Assembly (NCBI RefSeq): GCF_018860745.1
Contig: NZ_JAHKPY010000002.1
Span: forward strand, 750,618 to 814,617
Direction: 5' to 3'
Source: Zobellia uliginosa
Lineage (GTDB): Bacteria; Bacteroidota; Bacteroidia; Flavobacteriales; Flavobacteriaceae
Length of the DNA: 64,000 bases
Position 1 is the first letter of the stretch, and each line of letters begins with the position of its first letter. Positions 29,701-36,477 of this stretch are shown in pieces. A program made the translations under genes and the position numbers. The notes beneath the pieces are model-generated. The model searched no databases and was not told the origin of the DNA. It worked only from the letters and a program-made list of their open reading frames with translations.

Positions 29701-30407
29701 TTACTGTGGCAGCTACAAGTGAATCTTGCATATCAAGTAACAACGGAAGTATTGCGGTAAGCGCGGTTGAAAGCCTTGATTATACTGCAATCTTAACTGG
29801 TGGAACGATAAACGAATCCAAAGGATTTAAAGCTTCTACGAATTTTGACAACTTGGAATCTGGCTCATATAAATTATGTATTACAATTGCAGGTGAAGCC
29901 GGTTATAAAAAATGTTTTACCATAAGGGTTACTGAACCAGAAGCGCTTAAAGTAGACGCTAAAACGGATACTACGGGTAAGTTGGTTTCTTTAAGTCTTA
30001 AAGGTAGTTCTAGTTATTTTATAACCGTAAACGAAAAAGAATATACGACTTCAGAAAACGAAATAACCCTACCGCTCTCTGATGCGGAGAGTACTATTAC
30101 GGTTAAAACGGACTTGGAATGTCAAGGTGTTTTTGAAGAAACGGTTATGGCAACCAATGAAGGTGTGTCCATTTTCCCTAACCCGGTAGAAAATGAAGAT
30201 GTTACCATATACCTACCTTCTATAAGCACAGACGAAGAAATCCTGATTACCGTATTTTCACAAAGTGCCACACGTGTCATGGAAAAGATGGAGAAAGTAG
30301 ATAATAGGATTGCAAAGATTAATATGGGTCATCTGCCTGCCGGAGTATATACTATTGTGGTTACTTCCAATTCACAGAACAGCTCCCATAAAATCTTAAA
30401 AAAATAA
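23712..30407 (+). CDS. Giant T9SS-secreted repeat protein (leucine-rich repeats, two FG-GAP-like propellers, SprB repeat)
   Basis: This 2231-residue exported protein uses the ATG at 23712 (an in-frame TTG lies 12 nt upstream), giving a signal peptide that ends near YGQ. Residues of about 20-865 are receptor-L/leucine-rich-type repeats with the pattern GLxxLxxVxGxLxIxxNxxL. A Ca-binding thrombospondin type 3 region follows (DFDGDGVLN, DCDNDGILNG, DTDGDGVLDGNDSNP). Two integrin-like FG-GAP propellers of about 350 residues each come next, separated by another Ca-binding stretch. A SprB-type repeat (CNSTNNGSIIITATGGLAPY), the shared KLCITIAGEAGYKKC module and a T9SS type A domain (FPNPV) end the protein. 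It is likely an adhesin or glycan-binding surface protein. No catalytic domain is visible. The partner lipoprotein gene begins 8 nt later. Confidence 0.9.
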   Translation: MKKFILFFLLIFSFFSFYGQCPNSLIYINSQADLDNFKTTYPNCTELLKSLYLNSPDITDLSALDEITGIADSFTINNTSITNLNGLDNLVSVGSLIIENNEALQMVTGLENLSIINNFTVRYNSNLISINGLSNLSRIDNDFTLTNGSGLTNIAGFNGLTEVGGNITIGGIGVGDLSAFNQLANVHGNFSITSLNVDDLPDLNVLHTIGGVLLIKHHGNLESISGFSSLAQVGGLDIDNNDLLQSISGLSALVNVNGDFILGHYSTLSNFNKGNDLLNDVSGFNSLQTVVGDFSLRGNKVLQNLIGFEQLATVQGDFEIDNNQSLENLDGLEGLESIGGTFTIRDNNNLLEVDALLSLKNVNGGVKIFSTDALYSLSGLNELVTVGGDFVIGSVSSISGNGNDALIQADFTALESVGGNFYFKLNKLMPDITGFDNLESIGGSLNISSNNEVERITGFGSLTNILGSISISGLDKLTTISGFQQLQNIPTYLLICAGEKLETISGFLNLINVGSNLTICSSPSVSSLSGFQNLETIQENFIISNNNYDNGNLIYSGFTNFTDFSKLKSIGGTFKIDKQISLENFDGLQALETIGEDFIVETGFLSLDQTFYTSSLTSMQGLTALKSVGQDMRIQYNSSLINFDGLQSLESVNRYMTISYNDALQNLNGLDALETINSNLAINYNNNLVDLTGLESLKTVTNNIDIIANPKLETLAGLDNLETFTVLKIDQNNSLLNVNHLNSLNLAGVEYSTLHVSNNEKLTSLEGLEAITHLSYIFLISNPELVSLDGLENLEVLGNLHIQSHLKLNDLSAIENAELTAGGLLRIQYNPELSECSEKSICNFIKTNDRVSINMNNNGCKTKWEILDRCANPEDFDGDGVLNSIEDTDGTDPDDGCSYVTANQDSALISVLWEEADCDNDGILNGVELTNGTNPKIDDTDGDGVLDGNDSNPIDACIPFQNKAYTGYDSSSAIWQNNDCDGDTVSNGDEITAGTNPYSNELLYTDSTYPDTFAEQRIETVGGEAKSIATNGTTVVAGIRSATSSKVEIYAKNSSGVWEKNQELTSPKASGTTRFGQALALSENTLIVSQPYDDENLPDTVFIYQKDANETWVETQQIEASSAFSNDGFGSALAVSENVLVLAAGGIAPSGAVYIFEKNTSNVWVETAELYPSDDLFAGGFGESVAISGNQIIIGASGYDATGAFIYEKQSDNSWQEIQQLSAPDGQNYTYARDVAITENRIVIGDVGYTDVVYDQGETIVYEKGYNGLWNEVQTLKASNGYQADYFGDALAMNSNRIVVNMSVDQTIEGWLYVYHKSNGEWVETHILTDTEGSIIDFGYNVAIGEGLIAATSMDHVYFFEDSSNMDTDGDGVEDSIDSDPNDPCLPIQQDTNTAYDSNNAIWAAADCDNDGILNGEEVSNGTNPYQAETSAAACFEIFPSDGAASDLFGRVMAMTEDGNTLAASASYDDDLGENSGSVYIFNKTTTGEWAEIQKITASDGGEDENFGFALTFAGESLVVSSYQQNYRTGAVYVFDKLATGVWQQSQKLLASDSTFYKQFGYAIDGTENQIIIGASNDNENGTNAGAAYIFKKETDGNWVETKKLMASDAEAQDAFGISVSITANTAVVGSFYDDDVIENSGAVYVFDNTINGNWTEVAKLKASDPKTYVGYGVSVDHTETDIIVGSASINSNSTETGTAYIYKKANDGSWISVEKLTPEDGMAKDKFGIDVAINGDRIACGISGDDENGSSAGAVQLFYRSHTGEWIGYEKLLACGTYGEYAAFGNSISLTNNSIAVGTNFYSAIGSGYVFELDEVPNDTEPLVVQLIQTTSFGCSEVGAVVEVNVTGGSEEYNYELYNASNSILITSSAINSFENVAIGTYYVLVTDSNLNQEQSNYVTITASEPIAAELNIEQVTCNSTNNGSIIITATGGLAPYQYSINAGSFHSEPNFSNLGTGDYDISIQDANGCSIQLFTTVTKETGCSDSDFTLPVDNFTVAATSESCISSNNGSIAVSAVESLDYTAILTGGTINESKGFKASTNFDNLESGSYKLCITIAGEAGYKKCFTIRVTEPEALKVDAKTDTTGKLVSLSLKGSSSYFITVNEKEYTTSENEITLPLSDAESTITVKTDLECQGVFEETVMATNEGVSIFPNPVENEDVTIYLPSISTDEEILITVFSQSATRVMEKMEKVDNRIAKINMGHLPAGVYTIVVTSNSQNSSHKILKK

Positions 30408-30415
30408 GAGCGCTT

Positions 30416-31120
30416 ATGAATATCAAAAATAATCTTTTTGTCATTTTAGTATTAGGAGCGCTATGCGGTTGTAATTCGGACCCGTCAGATTTACTTCCTC
30501 AAAATGTGGTGGAAGAACCTGTTTCGGCTTCATTGGTTTTTCCTGAAAATCATACTGAGTGCAATGAAGGAACAATTGTGAGCAAGACTAAAAGTAAAGT
30601 CGCCTTTCTTTGGAATGCTTCGGCAAACACTGATTCTTACGAGCTTATTTTAACTAAAGTTGAAACTAGTGAGGTTTCTAATTTTGAGGTGGACGATACC
30701 ACTAAAGAAATCAGCTTGGAAAGAGGTACCAACTATGAGTGGTATGTCATATCAAAATCTTTAACAAGTACGAAAACGGCAAAAAGCGAAACCTATGAAT
30801 TCTTTAATGCTGCTCCAGGAATCCTAAGTCATGTGCCCTTTTCTGCGGAAGTCATAGCTCCTGAAAACAATTCAATAGTGGCCGCTGTTTCTGGAAAGAT
30901 AACCCTGCGGTGGGAAGCTTCGGACATTGATGACGATATAAAAAATTATGTAATTTTTATAGGAACGGACAAAGAAGTATTAGAAAATAAAGGACTGCAA
31001 GCGGTTCCTAGTTTTGAAATGAGTGTTACTTCTGGAACTTCTTATTATTGGATGGTTGAAACTCATGATGAAGCAAACAATGTATCTACTTCAGAGGTGT
31101 TTAGTTTTACTGTTGAATAA
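30416..31120 (+). CDS. Fibronectin type III-like lipoprotein, partner of the giant repeat protein
   Basis: This 234-residue lipoprotein has the lipobox GALCGC, with candidate lipidated Cys residues at 17 and 19. Two fibronectin III-like domains follow (VAFLWNASANTDSYEL, YEWYVIS, ITLRWEASDIDDDI, SYYWMVETHDEANN). It is collinear with the lipoprotein at 19637-20338, including the start SLVFPENHTECNEG. It lies 8 nt after the T9SS cargo gene and should be co-transcribed. The repeated linkage suggests a dedicated surface partner for a particular type of T9SS cargo. This is inference. Confidence 0.85.
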   Translation: MNIKNNLFVILVLGALCGCNSDPSDLLPQNVVEEPVSASLVFPENHTECNEGTIVSKTKSKVAFLWNASANTDSYELILTKVETSEVSNFEVDDTTKEISLERGTNYEWYVISKSLTSTKTAKSETYEFFNAAPGILSHVPFSAEVIAPENNSIVAAVSGKITLRWEASDIDDDIKNYVIFIGTDKEVLENKGLQAVPSFEMSVTSGTSYYWMVETHDEANNVSTSEVFSFTVE

Positions 31121-31223
31121 GCATAGTCAACATAGATTTGAGTTTAAACCTACCGGTTTAGGAAGCTAAAGATTTACATCAATCTTTATGGTATTCGATT
31201 CAAGCAATAAATTTGCGAAAATT

Positions 31224-31817
31224 TTACAACCGCTTTCTATATTGTTTTAACTGCTGCAAGTTTTTCTGTTTTACGGGCTCCAATATTTCTTTTCCATATT
31301 TGGTAAAAAATCGGTGCTTTTCCATAAACTCGATATTCATGGAATACCAATCAGCATCTGAGTAAACCGTATGTAAGAATTTGGACCACTCTTTTCGTAA
31401 AAGGTTATTTTTGGATTGATACTGTTCCGTACCTAAGTGAAATAGATCCGCATCACAAATAATCTCTTCGTAAATTCCCTTTGGCCGCTGTGGCATTCGG
31501 GTTGCTTTAATACAGCTTACTATTAAATCTATTTTCTCTGGAGGACACTTTTGAGCCAATAAAAAGTTGCTGGCTTCTGTAACGCTATACTTCTCATGAC
31601 CGGCAAAAACGGTGGCATTTCCGGTATCATGAAAGAGGGCTGCTAGTAAAACGGATTCTAACTCTTGAAGATCTCTATTCTCATACATTCCTATTTTTAA
31701 GACATGTTCGTAAACGTCCATTGTATGTTGAATGTTATGAAAAGGCAAAGAGCTACAGCGACTTCTAGTTAGAAGTCCCTTGCAATATATTTTCGCGTTT
31801 CCAATTATCTTTTTCAT
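31224..31817 (-). CDS. HD-domain phosphohydrolase-like protein
   Basis: The 197-residue protein carries an HD-type metal-binding set: HNIQHTMDVYEHV, ALFHDTGNA with the HD pair, a GHEKYSV helix and the late Asp in ICDADLFHLG. Such proteins hydrolyse nucleotides or related phosphoesters. The specific substrate is not evident and the ppGpp hydrolase signature is not complete. It is convergent with the lipoprotein gene and has no close partner gene. The start is ATG. Confidence 0.85.
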   Translation of the reverse strand: MKKIIGNAKIYCKGLLTRSRCSSLPFHNIQHTMDVYEHVLKIGMYENRDLQELESVLLAALFHDTGNATVFAGHEKYSVTEASNFLLAQKCPPEKIDLIVSCIKATRMPQRPKGIYEEIICDADLFHLGTEQYQSKNNLLRKEWSKFLHTVYSDADWYSMNIEFMEKHRFFTKYGKEILEPVKQKNLQQLKQYRKRL

Positions 31818-32417
31818 GGTACTTAAAATCTGTTCAAAAACTATAATTTTACTATACCCTCAGCCAATTCTAAAACCAAGGGAATAATGTTCGCCTTAAA
31901 AAAGGCAATCAAAATAGGGGGATATTTTTCTGATGTTCAATATATTAGAGCTGGCTCCCATAATTACATCTGTAAAAATGATAGTTAGCGCTAGATTTTT
32001 GGTTCGGTCAATCCAAAAGTTCTAAGATTTAGCATCGTTTTGATCCGTAATCTATAACGTTGGAATAAGAGCAAATCTTATGTAATCACCCAAACTACTT
32101 TAAAAAAATTGCCTGTCCATTTTCTTGTGCCATTGTTGATAGGTGTATTTAACCATTAAATCAAAAGACAATTCAGTAATTGATGATAGGAGGGAAGTAA
32201 AGGAAAAGGTATGAATTTTAAGTCTTATTTTTAGAATTCAGATAAAAAATTTAATTGTCATGTTAATTCTATGGGTGGTGTTTAGTACTGCAATATAAAT
32301 TTTATTTACAGCCATGTATTTATATTTGGATTGATACCGGTTAATACGCTTCTATGAATTGAATAATTAGCCCTATTTTTGAGCCATTATAGAATCACCT
32401 AATTGGTATTTAATTTT
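31818..32417. other. Long intergenic stretch, no gene seen
   Basis: About 600 nt of AT-rich DNA lies between the divergent HD-domain gene and the gene at 32418. All six frames are broken by stops. I see no convincing RNA gene, repeat or strong hairpin. Promoters for the two divergent genes must lie here, but no confident boxes were found. Confidence 0.5.
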
Positions 32418-32810
32418 ATGTCGTATCAAGATGTATTTGCTCTTTTCTGGAATCAGGTAGAAGAAAGTGTTGAAGAAGGTAGCTTTGCCAAGCTTACTAT
32501 GGCCAAGACCATAGGAAAGCCAAACTTGAAAAATATCTTTTTAAGACCCATTTATTCCGAGGATGATTTTAAGGTCCTTTTGAAGTTGCGTTACAGATCA
32601 AGGGAAATAGAAGATGAGGAAGATGAACTTACATTAGCAGAGGCTTTGGTTGTTTTGAAATCACATCTTAAAAGCCACTTTTCGTCCGTCCTGTTATTTA
32701 CTACCAAAAAGGATGTTATGTTTAAAGTGAATAAAAAAGGAGCTGGGAGTATTACAGAAACCTTACCCTCGTTTAGTGCCGTTACACAGGCTAGAAGGGA
32801 TGAAGAATAG
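32418..32810 (+). CDS. Conserved-looking hypothetical protein
   Basis: This 130-residue soluble protein begins MSYQDVFALFWNQ. The ATG at 32418 is preferred over an in-frame TTG 15 nt upstream. It has an acidic EIEDEEDELTLAEAL stretch and no signal peptide or membrane helix. A VLLFTTKKDVMFKVNKKGAG segment suggests a beta-hairpin. I do not recognise the family. It lies just before a transposase remnant, at the edge of the accessory region. Confidence 0.65.
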   Translation: MSYQDVFALFWNQVEESVEEGSFAKLTMAKTIGKPNLKNIFLRPIYSEDDFKVLLKLRYRSREIEDEEDELTLAEALVVLKSHLKSHFSSVLLFTTKKDVMFKVNKKGAGSITETLPSFSAVTQARRDEE

Positions 32811-32821
32811 ACATTAAGTAA

Positions 32822-32992
32822 TTTGACAGTAAAATTGTCTTACCCATTGTTGGAATGTTAACGGGTTTTTCGAATTCGAGGAAGGTGAACACCATAGGGC
32901 TCGAACAGGTCAACAAGATAATGCACCTCTCGGCGATTGCCTATAACCTAAAAATGTACCTGAAATTCAAACAAAAATGCTCAGAGAAATAG
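32822..32992 (+). pseudogene. C-terminal remnant of an IS transposase
   Basis: The frame ending at the TAG at 32990 reads SRKVNTIGLEQVNKIM and then AIAYNLKMYLKF. This is the recognisable tail of transposases of the IS1182/IS5-like DDE group, which end with a KVN..G..Q.NK...AAxAYNLKxYLKF pattern. Only about 57 codons remain before an upstream stop at 32819, so the element is dead. A perfect 18-nt palindrome lies just downstream at 33014-33031 and could belong to the old IS end. Confidence 0.75.
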
Positions 32993-33013
32993 GATAGGCA
33001 AGGCTGTTTTTTC

Positions 33014-33031
33014 GGTTTTTATAAAAACCGG
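33014..33031. repeat. Perfect 18-nt palindrome after the transposase remnant
   Basis: CGGTTTTTATAAAAACCG reads the same on both strands. It follows the transposase stop by 22 nt and may be part of the degraded insertion sequence end or its terminator. Confidence 0.6.
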
Positions 33032-33140
33032 ACTTCACAAGCTCAAAAATTGGTTTCATGCCCTGTAAAAGTAATGGGTTGTTCCTATAATTAAAAAACA
33101 AGACCGCCTTAAAAAGCGGTTATGGAGGTCATTGTTGTAA

Positions 33141-33180
33141 TGATTATGGAGTTGTGCAACGGTTACTTTTGTTGTGTGTA
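33141..33180. repeat. attC-like element A (partial)
   Basis: This end fragment lies directly after the stop of the HNH gene and contains GTTGTGCAACGG at 33151-33162 and GTTGTGTG at 33171-33178. The matching second arm is not evident, probably because the transposase scar lies next to it. The core resembles the ends of elements B, D and E. Confidence 0.5.
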
Positions 33181-33181
33181 G

Positions 33182-33505
33182 TTATTTTAATTTCGGTGGA
33201 TTTTTTATTGCTGCTTTCACAACCTGAGCTACAGAATTCCTATTAATATTATTTTGTTTGCAATAATCACTTTTGAGCCAATCTTCCAACAGTTTTGCTC
33301 CTTTACTGTCATTACATGACATACAGCAAAGTGAAATATTGTCAATACCATTTATTCTAATGTCATTTACGATATGCTCCCAAGAGGCCTTTTGTTTTCT
33401 TGATTCAGAGTGTTCTAAAAACTTCTGACCGCAGTAAACACAACTCGTATCTCTTTGCTTAACAAAAGCTTCAACTTCTTTTGGTATGCCCCAACGATTT
33501 GCCAC
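33182..33505 (-). CDS. HNH endonuclease-like protein
   Basis: The 107-residue protein is almost entirely an HNH/McrA-type nuclease domain. It has a zinc pair in CVYCGQKF, the catalytic-type WEHIV motif, the Asn in IDNISLCC and the second zinc pair with CMSCNDSKG. The start is GTG; a stop codon lies immediately upstream in frame, so no longer form exists. It follows the frameshifted gene at 33545-34016 after 39 nt on the same strand. It could be a stand-alone defence or mobile-element nuclease. The target is unknown. Confidence 0.85.
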   Translation of the reverse strand: MANRWGIPKEVEAFVKQRDTSCVYCGQKFLEHSESRKQKASWEHIVNDIRINGIDNISLCCMSCNDSKGAKLLEDWLKSDYCKQNNINRNSVAQVVKAAIKNPPKLK

Positions 33506-33544
33506 TTATTTTTTTAGTTCAGTTATTAGGTCTTGCCATTTTTT

Positions 33545-34016
33545 TTAGGCAAATAAAATCCTCCTGTTCGTCAGAACATTTGAAATTCTCTGAGCTAATA
33601 GGCCTCCATAAACCATTAATTCTTGAATATTCATACTGCTCTGGATATGCTGGTTACATCTAGCCGAATAAAGTCCTATATTTTCAATAGAACTACTTTT
33701 TTCAGGCATTTGATTTTGAGAAAGTAAATGACCCCATTCATACTTGATATAACGGATGTTCCAGTCAGAAGGTCTGTTCCAACAAAGTGGAAGTTCCGTT
33801 CCTTCTACATGAAAAAATGGTCTGTGTTCTTGAGCTTCAAATAGCAGACAAAGAATTTCTTTTAAAATGGCTTTTTTTCTTTTGGTCAAATCGTACTTCA
33901 GAAAAATCTTGTCTGATGTGATTAATTACAGACTTAACTAATCTGTCAGATCTTAAATCTGTTTCATAGGCTTCTGGATTTCCGTTTATGACTTGTCTAT
34001 GTTCGATTAATTTCAT
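33545..34016 (-). pseudogene. Frameshifted HNH-like partner gene
   Basis: The ATG at 34016 opens a frame MKLIEHRQVINGNPEAYETD running through EVRFDQKKK. The frame then breaks at a run of seven A (forward T at 33872-33878). The remaining coding continues in another frame as AILKEILCLLFEAQEHRP to the stop at 33545. Six A instead of seven would give one protein of about 156 residues. The C-terminal half has an HNH-like arrangement (KYEWGHLLSQN, IENIGLYSARCNQHI) without the first zinc pair. It may be a true frameshift, a homopolymer sequencing error or phase variation. Confidence 0.65.
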
Positions 34017-34026
34017 TTTTCAAATT

Positions 34027-34160
34027 ACACAACGTTGCGTATATGGCTTGTTGCATGTTTAAATGTATTAATTTTAGAGGTAATAGTTAACTTATTTTAA
34101 TAAACACTTAGCTTTGGTTTAGCGATTTGTAGCAATAAATTATATACTGTGTTGTCGGTT
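34027..34160. repeat. attC-like palindromic element B
   Basis: The left arm starts ACACAACGTTGCGTATATGG. The right arm, read on the other strand, starts ACCGACAACACAGTATATAA. The arms pair imperfectly over about 25 nt across a spacer of about 80 nt. The element sits between the stop of the cyclodeaminase gene and the start of the frameshifted gene. Confidence 0.6.
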
Positions 34161-34168
34161 CGTTTTAT

Positions 34169-35131
34169 TTAAGAATGTTCAGAGTCAAATTTAATTTTGT
34201 CTATTATCGAAGTTGCTGCGGCCAAATCTTGGATTCCTACCCCAACAAGTTTTGCTACTGTAATTTTATCCCTAGCATTTTTGAATGCTATATTCTTAAA
34301 GGCAGCACCAAACTCGATAGTTTTATCAATTAGATGTGGTGAAGATTTTATTGCATGAGCATATTCCCCATATTTTTTATTTAGTTCAAGACTATCAATG
34401 AAAATACTATCGGCAACATGAAAACAATCGCTATCCATTTCATTTTTATAAACATCATCAGAACCAACTGCAGTTATGTGTTGTCCTTTTTGTAGCCATT
34501 TACCCTTTACAAGAGGTGTTTTACTTGACGTAGTGGTAATGATTATTTCAGATTCTTTTACTGCTTTCTCTACGCTGTCAACTAAGTCTACTTTCAAGTC
34601 AGGAAAAGAATGAGTCAGTTTTTCTTTTAATGAATGTGCTTTTTCCTTGCTACGGCCATAAATGGCAAGTGTATTGATCCGTCTTAGTTTCGCCAAAGCA
34701 AATACTTGATGGTATGCTTGTATACCAGTACCAATAATAGCAACCGATGTTGAAGATTTTGAAGCTACAAAATCGGTAATTAAAGCACCTGCCGCTGCAG
34801 TTCTTAAATCTGTAATAATGCCTTTATCGTTTAAAATGGCAGTAGGAAAACCTGTTTTAGCATCAAACAGAAAAATAGCGCCACTAAAAGGAGATAGGTT
34901 TTGCATTGCATTGTCAGGGAACATGGAAACTACTTTTATAGAAAAGTAATCATATCCTTTTATAGCAGCTGTCTTTATATGTGTATCCGCATTATTGGGA
35001 AAGTGGAGTAAACTTACGGGAATCCCAATAAGCGATGATGGGTTATAATCAATAAATGCCTGTTTTACTGGTTCAAATAAATCCTCTATTTTCAATAGAT
35101 CGTTTATTTGTTCGTAGGTTATATTTATCAT
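34169..35131 (-). CDS. Ornithine cyclodeaminase/mu-crystallin family protein
   Basis: This 320-residue NAD(P)-dependent enzyme belongs to the ornithine cyclodeaminase/mu-crystallin superfamily. The Rossmann motif is VAIIGTGIQAYHQ, preceded by the family segment TDLRTAAAGAL and followed by ITAVGSDDVYKNEMD. Members include ornithine cyclodeaminase, alanine dehydrogenase and ketimine or imino-acid reductases, and the substrate cannot be settled by eye. Its start overlaps the aminotransferase stop by 4 nt, so the two enzymes likely act in sequence on an amino-acid-derived imine. It lies within the cassette-like region. Confidence 0.88.
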   Translation of the reverse strand: MINITYEQINDLLKIEDLFEPVKQAFIDYNPSSLIGIPVSLLHFPNNADTHIKTAAIKGYDYFSIKVVSMFPDNAMQNLSPFSGAIFLFDAKTGFPTAILNDKGIITDLRTAAAGALITDFVASKSSTSVAIIGTGIQAYHQVFALAKLRRINTLAIYGRSKEKAHSLKEKLTHSFPDLKVDLVDSVEKAVKESEIIITTTSSKTPLVKGKWLQKGQHITAVGSDDVYKNEMDSDCFHVADSIFIDSLELNKKYGEYAHAIKSSPHLIDKTIEFGAAFKNIAFKNARDKITVAKLVGVGIQDLAAATSIIDKIKFDSEHS

Positions 35132-36252
35132 TTGCCCATTAAATTTTCTAAAACAAAAGATTCAAATTGTTCTAATGCTTCTGGTGTTTTTTGTCTACCA
35201 AAACCTATTCTAAAATAGCCGTTAAAATCATACACACCACTAGGAAGTATTAATACACTCTTTTCTTTAAGCACTTGTTCGGCAAAATCCATGTCATTGG
35301 TATCAAAATGCATTTTTACAAAAGCTATTGGTCCGGCATTTGGTTTATACCAAGAAAACAAGTCTGCGTATTTTGTAAAAAAGATATCATAAAGCGGAAG
35401 ATTATCTTGTATTATTTTTAGATTTTTATCTAAAATAGCATGCCTGTTTCGTAATGCAACACCTGCTAAAAATTCACTTGGTCCAGCATTACAAATGGTT
35501 GTATACTCTTTAAGAATAGCTACTTTTTCTAAAATGGATTGGTTTTTTGTTGCTAGCCAGCCTATTCTTAAACCAGGTAAACCATATGCTTTAGACAATA
35601 CACCTATAGAAACACCATTTTCATAAGCATCTGCAAAAGCAGGAATTGCAAATGAAGGATTGTGTTCTAATTCTCTGTAAACTTCATCGCAAAAAATGAT
35701 GATATTGTTAATTCTTGCGAGTTCTATAATTGCTTGTTGTTCTTCTTTTGTAAAAAGAAACCCAGTAGGGTTATGTGGCGCATTTAAATAAATAACTTTG
35801 GTTTTGTTGGTTATCATTTTTTTTAACGCTTCAATATCAAAACAAGGGACGTTTTTTTCGTAACGTACATGCCAACTCAACACCTTGCACCCTATACTTT
35901 CTGGTACTGACTTTAAAGATTGGTAGCAAGGTGTTTGCACTATAACTTCATCGTCTGAGTTTAGCATAGCATGGGAAAACAAGAAAATTGGTTCTTGTGC
36001 CCCAGTACAAACAATGACATCCTCTGCCGTTATTTTGCTGTAAATTGTAGTAATATCTCGTCTTAATTCTGGACTACCTTGCGTATGGGTATAACCCAAC
36101 CATGTGTTGTTAAACGCTTCTTTTGCTCCATTTTCTAATGAAAGTAAATCGGCTATTGTCATTGCTTCACAATCAGAATTGCACAACGAATATTTAGCAC
36201 TATGTTCGTGTAAGGTATAATACCTTTCGAGTTTGAATGGTTTTATTTTCAT
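35128..36252 (-). CDS. Class I/II PLP-dependent aminotransferase
   Basis: The 374-residue fold-type I PLP enzyme shows the conserved NAPHNPTG loop, the Asp/Tyr motif IIFCDEVYRE, the Schiff-base Lys in LSKAYGLPGLRIGW and the late Arg in YFRIGFGRQ. The N-terminus FKLERYYTLHEHSAKYSLC resembles the subgroup that includes capreomycidine synthase-like enzymes, but the substrate is uncertain. It is coupled to the cyclodeaminase-family gene (ATGA overlap) and forms a two-gene cassette between elements B and C. Confidence 0.9.
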   Translation of the reverse strand: MKIKPFKLERYYTLHEHSAKYSLCNSDCEAMTIADLLSLENGAKEAFNNTWLGYTHTQGSPELRRDITTIYSKITAEDVIVCTGAQEPIFLFSHAMLNSDDEVIVQTPCYQSLKSVPESIGCKVLSWHVRYEKNVPCFDIEALKKMITNKTKVIYLNAPHNPTGFLFTKEEQQAIIELARINNIIIFCDEVYRELEHNPSFAIPAFADAYENGVSIGVLSKAYGLPGLRIGWLATKNQSILEKVAILKEYTTICNAGPSEFLAGVALRNRHAILDKNLKIIQDNLPLYDIFFTKYADLFSWYKPNAGPIAFVKMHFDTNDMDFAEQVLKEKSVLILPSGVYDFNGYFRIGFGRQKTPEALEQFESFVLENLMGK

Positions 36253-36273
36253 GTAGGTTTTCTAAATGACCGA

Positions 36274-36451
36274 CAATGGTCAGGTTATGATCAGTGCTTC
36301 GTAGATTTCCTTAGTTTTTGCAGCTACACGCTAAGCAAAATCACAAAAAAATCCGGGCCCTTATAAACAAGCACAGACCTTGGCTTAAAAGCCATAAGTC
36401 CGCATTTATCATAGGCATGATCTTTGGTGTTTTTGCATTTGTCTGTTAGGT
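36274..36451. repeat. attC-like palindromic element C
   Basis: The left arm contains GGTTATGATCAGTGC (from 36283) and the right arm contains ATCATAGGCATGATC (around 36408-36422). Together they form an imperfect inverted repeat. The sequence GTTAGGT at 36445-36451 exactly fits the integron core consensus GTTRRRY. It separates the aminotransferase start from the cupin gene stop. Confidence 0.55.
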
Positions 36452-36477
36452 GTCTGAACAAATAATCTTGATGATTA

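Noticed and set aside
31145-31160. TAAACC-TACC-GGTTTA inverted repeat between convergent genes
   Set aside because: Only 6 bp of stem and no T tract, so a terminator call is not justified.
33100-33121. ACCGC...GCGGT hairpin near element A as a transcription terminator
   Set aside because: Short stem with no T tract on either useful side. It may be part of the IS or cassette scar instead.
33481-33663. Plus-strand open frame over the HNH region
   Set aside because: It overlaps the recognisable HNH domain and the frameshifted gene on the other strand and has no family features.
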